Below, in pieces: positions 37,040-47,560 of a stretch of 64,000 nt of DNA; the first letter of the stretch is position 1, and each line of letters begins with the position of its first letter. A program made the translations under genes and the position numbers. Source of the DNA: Micromussa lordhowensis (taxonomy: Eukaryota; Cnidaria; Anthozoa; Scleractinia; Lobophylliidae). The DNA is taken from the NCBI GenBank assembly GCA_964020085.1, contig OZ026603.1, positions 33,983,006-34,047,005 of the forward strand. The letters run 5' to 3'. The notes below the pieces were generated by a model. That model made no database searches, was not told the DNA's origin, and saw nothing but the letters and a program-made list of their open reading frames with translations.

Positions 37040-40000
37040 CGAGCTATGTCAAATTTGCCAAGAGGACCCCCAGCGCGCGTTTTCTGAAATTCTGCAAAGT
37101 TGGGACCAGGGGAAACTACTGCAAAAAGAAGGCCAGAAAAAACACCCTGGCGCCAATGCCATAATGTCCTAACTAAAATTTCCTTTAAGTGCCAACCTAG
37201 CAGAACATTTTGCTGCAAACCGCGCCTCTTAAAGTGCCCGTGAAGCCGAGCTATGTCAAATTTGCCAAGAGGACCCCCAGCGCGCGTTTTCTGAAATTCT
37301 GCAAAGTTGGGACCAGGGGAAACTACTGCAAAAAGAAGGCCAGAAAAAACACCCTGGCGCCAATGCCATCATGTCCTAACTAAAATTTCCTTAAAGTGCC
37401 AACCTAGCAGAACATTTTGCTGCAAACCGCGCCTCTTAAAGTGCCCGTGAAGCCGAGCTATGTCAAATTTGCCAAGAGGACCCCCAGCGCGCGTTTTCTG
37501 AAATTCTGCAAAGTTGGGACCAGGGGAAACTACTGCAAACAGAAGGCCAGAAAAAACACCCTGGCGCCAATGCCATCATGTCCTAACTAAGATTTCCTTC
37601 AAGTGCCAACCTAGCAGAACATTTTGCTGCAAACCGCGCCTCTTAAAGTGCCCGTGAAGCCGAGCTATGTCAAATTTGCCAAGGGGACCCCCAGCGCGCG
37701 TTTTCTGAAGTTCTGCAAAGTTGGGACCAGGGGAAACTACTGCAAAAAGAAGGCCAGAAAAAACACCCTGGCGCCAATGTGATCATGTCCTAACTAGGAT
37801 TTCCTTGAAGTGCCAACATAGCAGAACATTTTGCTGCAAACCGCGCCTCTTAAAGTGCCCGTGAAGCCGAGCTATGTCAAATTTGCCAAGGGGACCCCCA
37901 GCGCGCGTTTTCTGAAGTTCTGCAAAGTTGGGACCAGGGGAAACTACTGCAAAAAGAAGGCCAGAAAAAACACCCTGGCGCCAATGCCATCATGTCCTAA
38001 CTAGGATTTCCTTCAAGTGCCAACCTAGCAGAACATTTTGCTGCAAACCGCGCCTCTTAAAGTGCCCGTGAAGCCGAGCTATGTCAAATTTGCCAAGGGG
38101 ACCCCCAGCGCGCGTTTTCTGAAATTCTGCAAAGTTGGGACCAGGGGAAACTACTGCAAAAAGAAGGCCAGAAAAAACACCCTGGCGCCAATGCCATCAT
38201 GTCTTAACTACGATTTCCTCGAAGTGCCAACCTAGCAAAACATTTTGCTGCAAACCGCGCCTCTTAAAGTGCCCGTGAAGCCGAGCTATGTCAAATTTGC
38301 CAAGGGGACCCCCAGCGCGCGTTTTCTGAAATTCTGCAAAGTTGGGACCAGGGGAAACTACTGCAAAAAGAAGGCCAGAAAAAACACCCTGGCGCCAATG
38401 CCATAATGTCCTAACTAAAATTTCCTTTAAGTGCCAACCTAGCAGAACATTTTGCTGCAAACCGCGCCTCTTAAAGTGCCCGTGAAGCCGAGCTATGTCA
38501 AATTTGCCAAGGGGACCCCCAGCGCGCGATTTCTGAAATTCTGCAAAGTTGGGACCAGGGGAAACTACTGCAAATAGAAGGCCAAAAAAAACACCCTGGC
38601 GCCAATGCCATCATGTTTTAACTAAAATTTCCTTGAAGTGCCAACCTTGCAGAACATTTTGCTGCAAACCGCGCCTCTTAAAGTGCCCGTGAAGCCGAGC
38701 TATGTCAAATTTGCCAAGGGGACCCCCAGCCCGCGTTTTCTGAAATTCTGCAAAGTTGGGACCAGGGGAAACTACTGCAAAAAGATGGCCAGAAAAAACA
38801 CCCTGCCGCCAATGCCATCATGTCCTTACTAGGATTTCCTTAAAGTGCCAACCTAGCAGAACATTTTGCTGCAAACCGCGCCTCTTAAAGTGCCCGTGAA
38901 GCCGAGCTATGTCAAATTTGCCAAGGGGACCCCCAGCGCGCGTTTTCTGAAATTCTGCAAAGTTGGGACCAGGGGAAACTACTGCAAAAAGAAGGCCACA
39001 AAAAACACCCTGGCGCCAATGCCATCATGTCCTAACTAGAATTTCCTTGAAGTGCCAACCTAGCAGAACATTTTGCTGCAAACCGCGCCTCTTAAAGTGC
39101 CCGTGAAGCCGAGCTATGTCAAATTTGCCAAGGGGACCCCCAGCGCGCGTTTTCTGAAATTCTGCAAAGTTGGGACCAGGGGAAACTACTGCAAAAAGAA
39201 GGCCAGAAAAAAACCCTGGCGCCAATGCCATCATGTCCTAACTAAAATTTCCTTAAAGTGCCAACCTAGCAGAACATTTTGCTGCAAACCGCGCCTCTTA
39301 AAGTGCCCGTGAAGCCGAGCTATGTCAAATTTGCCAAGAGGACCCCCAGCGCGCGTTTTCTGAAATTCTGCAAAGTTGGGACCAGGGGAAACTACTGCAA
39401 ACAGAAGGCCAGAAAAAACACCCTGGCGCCAATGCCATCATGTCCTAACTAAGATTTCCTTCAAGTGCCAACCTAGCAGAACATTTTGCTGCAAACCGCG
39501 CCTCTTAAAGTGCCCGTGAAGCCGAGCTATGTCAAATTTGCCAAGAGGACCCCCAGCGCGCGTTTTCTGAAATTCTGCAAAGTTGGGACCAGGGGAAACT
39601 ACTGCAAAAAGAAGGCCAGAAAAAACACCCTGGCGCCAATGCCATCATGTCCTAACTAAAATTTCCTTAAAGTGCCAACCTAGCAGAACATTTTGCTGCA
39701 AACCGCGCCTCTTAAAGTGCCCGTGAAGCCGAGCTATGTCAAATTTGCCAAGAGGACCCCCAGCGCGCGTTTTCTGAAATTCTGCAAAGTTGGGACCAGG
39801 GGAAACTACTGCAAACAGAAGGCCAGAAAAAACACCCTGGCGCCAATGCCATCATGTCGTAACTAAGATTTCCTTCAAGTGCCAACCTAGCAGAACATTT
39901 TGCTGCAAACCGCGCCTCTTAAAGTGCCCGTGAAGCCGAGCTATGTCAAATTTGCCAAGAGGACCCCCAGCGCGCGTTTTCTGAAATTCTGCAAAGTTGG
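37040..40000 (+). repeat. Local runs of the CCAAGAGGACC monomer variant
   Basis: The core normally reads CCAAGGGGACC. Three consecutive monomers (near 37059, 37266 and 37473) and four consecutive monomers (near 39334, 39541, 39748 and 39955) instead read CCAAGAGGACC; I noticed it nowhere else. Several of these also carry AAACAGAAGG and CCTTCAAG boxes. The two runs lie in corresponding positions of the 12/13-mer copies, and the right run has one more member. The pattern indicates spread of one variant by amplification or conversion of neighbouring monomers. Confidence 0.75.
39073..39278 (+). repeat. Length-variant monomer, 206 bp (same deletion as 36797-37002)
   Basis: CCAGAAAAAAACCCTGG near 39203 lacks one base as in the unit at 36797, eleven monomers upstream. 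The following box is CTAAAATTTCCTTAAAG in both, and both are followed by the CCAAGAGGACC variant. One shared origin is more likely than two events. Confidence 0.88.
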
Positions 40001-43000
40001 GACCAGGGGAAACTACTGCAAACAGAAGGCCAGAAAAAACACCCTGGCGCCAATGCCATCATGTCCTAACTAAGATTTCCTTCAAGTGCCAACCTAGCAG
40101 AACATTTTGCTGCAAACCGCGCCTCTTAAAGTGCCCGTGAAGCCGAGCTATGTCAAATTTGCCAAGGGGACCCCCAGCGCGCGTTTTCTGAAGTTCTGCA
40201 AAGTTGGGACCAGGGGAAACTACTGCAAAAAGAAGGCCAGAAAAAACACCCTGGCGCCAATGTGATCATGTCCTAACTAGGATTTCCTTGAAGTGCCAAC
40301 ATAGCAGAACATTTTGCTGCAAACCGCGCCTCTTAAAGTGCCCGTGAAGCCGAGCTATGTCAAATTTGCTAAGGGGACCCCCAGCGCGTGTTTTCTGAAA
40401 TTCTGCAAAGTTGGGACCAGGGTAAACTACTGCAAAAAGAAGGCCAGAAAAAACACCCTGGCGCCAATGCCATCATGTCCTAACTACAATTTCCTTCAAG
40501 TGCCAACCTAGCAGAACATTTTGCTGCAAACCGCGCCTCTTAAAGTGCCCGTGAAGCCGAGCTATGTCAAATTTGCCAAGGGGACCCCCAGCGCGCGTTT
40601 TCTGAAGTTCTGCAAAGTTGGGACCAGGGGAAACTACTGCAAAAAGAAGGCCAGAAAAAACACCCTGGCGCCAATGCCATCATGTCCTAACTAGGATTTC
40701 CTTCAAGTGCCAACCTAGCAGAACATTTTGCTGCAAACCGCGCCTCTTAAAGTGCCCGTGAAGCCGAGCTATGTCAAATTTGCCAAGGGGACCCCCAGCG
40801 CGCGTTTTCTGAAATTCTGCAAAGTTGGGACCAGGGGAAACTACTGCAAAAAGAAGGCCAGAAAAAACACCCTGGCGCCAATGCCATCATGTCTTAACTA
40901 CGATTTCCTCGAAGTGCCAACCTAGCAAAACATTTTGCTGCAAACCGCGCCTCTTAAAGTGCCCGTGAAGCCGAGCTATGTCAAATTTGCCAAGGGGACC
41001 CCCAGCGCGCGTTTTCTGAAATTCTGCAAAGTTGGGACCAGGGGAAACTACTGCAAAAAGAAGGCCAGAAAAAACACCCTGGCGCCAATGCCATAATGTC
41101 CTAACTAAAATTTCCTTTAAGTGCCAACCTAGCAGAACATTTTGCTGCAAACCGCGCCTCTTAAAGTGCCCGTGAAGCCGAGCTATGTCAAATTTGCCAA
41201 GGGGACCCCCAGCGCGCGATTTCTGAAATTCTGCAAAGTTGGGACCAGGGGAAACTACTGCAAATAGAAGGCCAGAAAAAACACCCTGGCGCCAATGCCA
41301 TCATGTTTTAACTAAAATTTCCTTGAAGTGCCAACCTTGCAGAACATTTTGCTGCAAACCGCGCCTCTTAAAGTGCCCGTGAAGCCGAGCTATGTCAAAT
41401 TTGCCAAGGGGACCCCCAGCCCGCGTTTTCTGAAATTCTGCAAAGTTGGGACCAGGGGAAACTACTGCAAAAAGATGGCCAGAAAAAACACCCTGCCGCC
41501 AATGCCATCATGTCCTTACTAGGATTTCCTTTAAGTGCCAACCTAGCAGAACATTTTGCTGCAAACCGCGCCTCTTAAAGTGCCCGTGAAGCCGAGCTAT
41601 GTCAAATTTGCCAAGGGGACCCCCAGCGCGCGTTTTCTGAAATTCTGCAAAGTTGGGACCAGGGGAAACTACTGCAAAAAGAAGGCCACAAAAAACACCC
41701 TGGCGCCAATGCCATCATGTCCTAACTAGGATTTCCTTGAAGTGCCAACCTAGCAGAACATTTTGCTGCAAACCGCGCCTCTTAAAGTGCCCGTGAAGCC
41801 GAGCTATGTCAAATTTGCCAAGGGGACCCCCAGCGCGCGTTTTCTGAAATTCTGCAAAGTTGGGACCAGGGGAAACTACTGCAAAAAGAAGGCCAGAAAA
41901 AACACCCTGGCGCCAATGCCATCATGTCCTAACTAGAATTTGCTTGAAGTGCCAACCTAGCAGAACATTTTGCTGCAAACCGCGCCTCTTAAAATGCCCG
42001 TGAAGCCGAGCTATGTCAAATTTGCCAAGGGGACCCCCAGCGCGCGTTTTCTGAAATTCTGCAAAGTTGGGACCAGGGGAAACTACTGCAAAAAGAAGGC
42101 CAGAAAAAACACCCTGGCGCCAATGCCATCATGTCCTAACTAAAATTTCCTTCAAGTGCCAACCTAGCAGAACATTTTGCTGCAAACCGCGCCTCTTAAA
42201 GTGCCCGTGAAGCCGAGCTATGTCAAATTTGCCAAGGGGACCCCCAGCGCGCGTTTTCTGAAATTCTGCAAAGTTGGGACCAGGGGAAACTACTGCAAAC
42301 AGAAGGCCAGAAAAAACACCCTGGCGCCAATGCCATCATGTCCTAACTAAGATTTCCTTAAAGTGCCAACCTAGCAGAACATTTTGCTGCAAACCGCGCC
42401 TCTTAAAGTGCCCGTGAAGCCGAGCTATGTCAAATTTGCCAAGGGGACCCCCAGCGCGTGTTTTCTGAAATTCTGCAAAGTTGGGACCAGGGTAAACTAC
42501 TGCAAAAAGAAGGCCAGAAAAAACACCCTGGCGCCAATGCCATCATGTCCTAACTACAATTTCCTTGAAGTGCCAACCTAGCAGAACATTTTGCTGCAAA
42601 CCGCGCCTCTTAAAGTGCCCGTGAAGCCGAGCTATGTTAAATTTGCCAAGGGGACCCCCAGCGCGCGTTTTCTGAAGTTCTGCAAAGTTGGGACCAGGGG
42701 AAACTACTGCAAAAAGAAGGCCAGAAAAAACACTCTGGCGCCAATGTGATCATGTCCTAACTACAATTTCCTTGAAGTGCCAACATAGCAGAACATTTTG
42801 CTGCAAACCGCGCCTCTTAAAGTGCCCGTGAAGCCGAGCTATGTCAAATTTGCCAAGGGGACCCCCAGCGCGTGTTTTCTGAAATTCTGCAAAGTTGGGA
42901 CCAGGGTAAACTACTGCAAAAAGAAGGCCAGAAAAAACACCCTGGCGCCAATGCCATCATGTCCTAACTACAATTTCCTTCAAGTGCCAACCTAGCACAA

Positions 43001-43649
43001 CATTTTGCTGCAAACCGCGCCTCTTAAAGTGCCCGTGAAGCCGAGCTATGTCAAATTTGCCAAGGGGACCCCCAGCGCGCGTTTTCTGAAGTTCGGCAAA
43101 GTTGGGACCAGGGGAAACTACTGCAAAAAGAAGGCCAGAAAAAACACCCTGGCGCCAATGCCATCATGTCCTAACTAAAATTTCCTTGAAGTGCCAACCT
43201 AGCAGAACATTTTGCTGCAAACCGCGCCTCTTAAAGTGCCCGTGAAGCCGAGCTATGTCAAATTTGCCAAGGGGACCCCCAGCGCGCGTTTTCTGAAATT
43301 CTGCAAAGTTGGGACCAGGGAAAACTACTGCAAAAAGAAGGCCAGAAAAAACACCCTGGCGCGAATGCCGTCATGTCCTAACTAAGATTTCCTTAAAGTG
43401 CCAACCTATCAGAACATTTTGCTGCAAACCGCGCCTCTTAAAGTGCCCGTGAAGCCGAGCTATGTCAAATTTGCCAAGGGGACCCCCAGCGCGCGTTTTC
43501 TGAAATTCTGCAAAGTTGGGACCAGGGGAAACTACTGCAAAAAGAAGGCCACAAAAAACACCCTGGAGCCAATGGCATCATGTCCTAACTAGGATTTCCT
43601 TAAAGTGCCAACCTAGCAGAACATTTTGCTGCAAACCGCGCCTCTTAAA

Positions 43650-46600
43650 GTGCCCGTGAAGCCGAGCTATGTCAAATTTGCCAAGGGGACCCCCAGCGCG
43701 CGTTTTCTGAAATTCTGCAAAGTTGGGACCAGGGGAAACTACTGCAAAAAGAAGGCCAGAAAAAACACCCTGGCGCCAATGCCATCATGTCTTAACTAGG
43801 ATTTCCCTGAAGTGCCAACCTAGCAAAACATTTTGCTGCAAACCGCGCCTCTTAAAGTACCCGTGAAGCCGAGCTATGTCAAAATTGCCAAGGGGACCCC
43901 CAGCGCGCGTTTTCTGAAATTCTGCAAAGTTGGGACCAGGGAAAACTACTGCAAAACGAAGGCCAGAAAAAACACCCTGGCGCCAATGCCATCATGTCCT
44001 AACTACGATTTCCTTGAAGTGCTAGCCTAGCAGAACATTTTGCTGCAAACCGCGCCTCTTAAAGTGCCGGTGAAGCCGAGCTATGTCAAATTTGCCAAGG
44101 GGACCCCCAGCGCGCGTTCTCTGAAATTCTGCAAAGTTGGGACCAGGGGAAACTACTGCAAAAACAAGGCCAGAAAAAAAACCCTGGCGCCAACGCCATC
44201 ATGTCCTAACTAACAATTCCTTAAAGTGCCAACCTAGCAGAACATTTTGCTGCAAACCGCGCCTCTTAAAGTGCCGGTGAAGCCGAGCTATGTCAAATTT
44301 GCCAAGGGGACCCCCAGCGCGTGTTCTCTGAAATTCTGCAAAGTTGGGACCAGGGGAAACTACTGCAAAAAGAAGGCCAAAAAAAAACCCTGGCGCCAAC
44401 GCCATCATGTCCTAACAAAAATTTCCTTCAAGTGCCAACCTAGCAGAAGATTTTGCTGCAAACCGCGCCTCTTAAAGTGCCCGTGAAGCCGAGCTATGTC
44501 AAATTTGCCAAGGGGACCCCCAGCGCGCGTTTTCTGAAATTCTGCAAAGTTGGGACCAGGGGAAACTACTGCAAAAAGAAGGCCAGAAAAAACACCCTGG
44601 CGCCAATGCCATCATGTCTTAACTAGGATTACCTTGAAGTGCAAACCTAGCAGAACATTTTGCTGCAAATCGCGCCTCTTAAAGTGCCCGTGAAGCCGAG
44701 CTATGTCAAATTTGCCAAGGGGACCCCCAGCGCGCGTTTTCTGAAATTCTGCAAAGTTGGGACCAGGGGAAACTACTGCAAAAAGAAGGCCAGAAAAAAC
44801 ACCCTGGCGCCAATGCCATCATGTCCTAACTAAAATTTCCTTGAAGTGCCAACCTAGCAAAACATTTTACTGCAAACCGCGCCTCTTAAAGTGCCCGTGA
44901 AGCCGAGCTATGTCAAATTTGCCAAGGGGACCCCCAGCGCGCGTTATCTGAAATTCTGCAAAGTTGGGACCAGGGGAAACTACTGCAAAAAGAAGGCCAG
45001 AAAGAACACCCTGGCGCCAATGCCATCATGTCCTAACTAAAATTTCCTTGAAGTGCCAACCTAGCAGAACATTTTGCTGCAAACCGCGCCTCTTAAAGTG
45101 CCCGTGAAGCCGAGCTATGTCAAATTTGCCAAGGGGACCCCCAGCGCGCGTTTTCTGAAATTCTGCAAAGTTGGGACCAGGGGAAACTACTGCAAAAAGA
45201 AGGCCAGAAAAAACACCCTGGCGCCAATGCCATCATGTCCTAACTAGAATTACCTTGAAGTGCCAACCTAGCAGAACATTTTGCTGCAAACCGCGCCTTT
45301 TAAAGTGCCCGTGAAGCCGAGCTATGTCAAATTTGCCAAGGGAACCCCCAGCGCGCGTTTTCTGAAATTCTGCAAAGTTGTGACCAGGGGAAACTACTGC
45401 AAAAAGAAGGCCAGAAAAAACACCCTGGCGCCAATGCCATCATGTCGTAACTAGAATTTCCTTGAAGTGCCAACCTAGCAAAACATTTTGCTGCAAACCG
45501 CGCCTCTTAAAGTGCCCGTGAAGCCGAGCTATGTCAAATTTGCCAAGGGGACCCCCAGCGCGCGTTTTCTGAAATTCTGCAAAGTTGGGACCAGGGGAAA
45601 CTACTGCACAAAAAAGGCCAAAAAAAACACCCTGGCGCCAATGCCATCATGTCCTAACAAGGATTTCCTTCAAGTGCCAACCTAGCACAACATTTTGCTG
45701 CAAACCGCGCCTCTTAAAGTGCCCGTGAAGCCGAGCTATGTCAAATTTGCCAAGGGGACCCCCAGCGCGCGTTTTCTGAAATTCTGCAAAGTTGGGACCA
45801 GGGGAAACTACTGCAAAAAGAAGGCCAGAAAAAACACCCTGGCACCAATGCCATCATGTCCTAACTAGGATTTCCTTGAAGTGCAAACCTAGCAGAACAT
45901 TTTGCTGCAAACCGCGCCTCTTAAAGTGCCCGTGAAGCCGAGCTATGTCAAATTTGCCAAGGGGACCCCCAGCGCGCGTTTTCTGAAATTCTGCAAAGTT
46001 GGGACCAGGGGAAACTACTGCAAAAAGAAGGCCAAAAAAAACACCCTGGCGCCAATGCCATCATGTCTTAACTACGATTTCCTTGAAGTGCCAACCTAGC
46101 AGAACATTTTGCTGCAAACCGCGCCTCTTAAAGTGCCCGTGAAGCCGAGCTATGTCAAATTTGCCAAGGGGACCCCCAGCGCGCGTTTTCTGAAATTCTC
46201 CAAAGTTGGGACCAGGGGAAACTACTGCAAAAAGAAGGCCAGATAAAACACCCTGGCGCCAATGCCATCATGTCCTAACTAGGATTTCCTTGAAGTGCCA
46301 ACCTAGCAAAACATTTTGCTGCAAACTGCGCCTCTTAAAGTGCCCGTGAAGCCGAGCTATGTCAAATTTGCCAAGGGGACCCCCAGCGCGCGTTTTCTGA
46401 AATTCTGCAAAGTTGGGACCAGGGGAAACTACTGCACAACAAAGGCCAGAAAAAACACCCTGGCGCCAATGCCATCATGTCCTAACTAAAATTTTCTTGA
46501 AGTGCCAACCTAGCAGAACATTTTGCTGCAAACCGCGCCTCTTAAAGTGCCCGGGAAGCCGAGCTATGTCAAATTTGCCAAGGGGACCCCCAGCGCGCGT

Positions 46601-47560
46601 TTTCTGAAATTCTGCAAAGTTGGGACCAGGGGAAACTACTGCAAAAAGAAGGCCAGAAAAAACACCCTGGCGCCAATGCCATCATGTCCTAACTTAAATT
46701 TCCTTGAAGTGCCAAGCTAGCAAAACATTTTACTGCAAACCGCGCCTCTCAAAGTGCCCGTGAAGACGAGCTATGTCAAATTTGCCAAGGGGACCCCCAG
46801 CGCGCGTTTTCTGAAATTCTGCAAAGTTGGGACCAGGGGAAACTACTGCAAAAAGAAGGCCAGAAAAAACACCCTGGCGCCAATGCCATCATGTCCTAAC
46901 TAGCATTTCCTTGAAGTGCCAACCTAGCAGAACATTTTGCTGCAAACCGCGCCTCTTAAAGTGCCCGTGAAGCCGAGCTATGTCAAGTTTGCCAAGGGGA
47001 CCCCCAGCGCGCGTTTTCTGAAATTCTGCAAAGTTGGGACCAGGGGAAACTACTGCAAAAAGAAGACCAGAAAAAACACCCTGGCGCCAATGCCATCATG
47101 TCCTAACTAAAATTTTCTCTAAGTGCCAACCTAGCAGAACATTTTGCTTTAAACCGCGCCTCTTAAAGTGCCCGTGAAGCCGAGCTATGTCAAATTTGCC
47201 AAGGGGACCCCCAGCGCGCGTTTTCTGAAATTCTGCAAAGTTGGGACCAGGGGGAACTACTGCAAAAAGGAGGCCAGGAAAAACACCCTGGCGCCAATGC
47301 CATCATGTCCTAACTAAAATTTCCTTGAAGTGCCAACCTAGCAAAACATTTTGCTGCAAACCGCGCCTCTTAAAGTGCCCGTGAAGCCGAGCTATGTCAA
47401 ATTTGCCAAGGGGACCCCCAGCGCGCGTTTTCTGAAATTCTGCAAAGTTGGGACCAGGGGAAACTACTGCAAAAAGAAGGCCAGAAAGAACACCCTGGCG
47501 CCAATGCCATCATGTCCTATCTAAAATTTCCTTGAAGTGCCAACCTAGCAGAACATTTTG
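43650..47560 (+). repeat. Segment collinear with 7-15 kb of the same window
   Basis: Rare markers of the left part of the window return here in order. GAATTACCTTGAAG with GCCTTTTAAAG, GGGAACCCC and GTTGTGACC starts at 45247 (compare 7578). CCAGATAAAAC is at 46239 (compare 8777). CCCGGGAAGCC is near 46550 (compare 9088). GCCAAGCTAGC with CATTTTACTG is near 46712 (compare 9250). GGGGGAACTAC with AAAGGAGGCCAGG starts near 47250 (compare 15377). The offsets are 182, 181, 181 and 154 monomers less 5 bp, and the 5 bp are exactly accounted for by the indels in between. Near 44040-44400 two adjacent monomers share GTGCCGGTGAAG and GCGTTCTCTG or GTGTTCTCTG, found nowhere else. Confidence 0.8.
44247..44452 (+). 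repeat. Length-variant monomer, 206 bp (-1, independent context)
   Basis: The tract reads CC, nine A, CCCTGG near 44367-44384. The monomer also carries GTGCCGGTGAAG and GCGTGTTCTCTG, which the 36.8 and 39.1 kb units lack, so this deletion in the same A-rich tract probably arose separately. Confidence 0.88.

Larger units (their letters stand above)
36597..42000 (+). repeat. 12/13-mer higher-order repeat (about 2.5-2.7 kb)
   Basis: Several ordered markers repeat at 2483 or 2690 bp, which is 12 or 13 monomers less 1 bp. AATGTGATCATG with CAACATAGC is near 37778 and 40261. CTTAACTACGATTTCCTCG is near 38203 and 40893. CCATAATG with CCTTTAAG is near 38401 and 41091. CAACCTTGC, then CCCGCGTTTTC, AAAGATGGCC and CCTGCCGCC run from 38643 to 38810 and from 41333 to 41500. 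The difference between 12 and 13 is one extra GCGTGTTTTC monomer at 40314-40520. The missing 1 bp is the A-run deletion near 39205. Confidence 0.8.
29723..43650 (+). repeat. Distinct subfamily region (AAACAG, GCGTGTTTTC and GAAGTTCTGC variants)
   Basis: About 67 monomers share variants that are scarce elsewhere. These are TGCAAACAGAAGG, GCGCGTGTTTTC usually with ACCAGGGTAAAC, GAAGTTCTGC, CCTTCAAGTGCC, CCATAATGTCC followed by CCTTTAAGTGCC and GCGCGATTTCTG, and boxes with CAACCTTGC. The CCATAATG/GCGCGATTTC pair recurs near 31.37, 35.92, 38.40 and 41.09 kb, about 22, 12 and 13 monomers apart. Nested 6-mer and 12/13-mer repeats are listed separately. Between about 29.7 and 33.2 kb I see no clean duplication. 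Membership of the subfamily is directly visible; its separate origin is inference. Confidence 0.75.
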
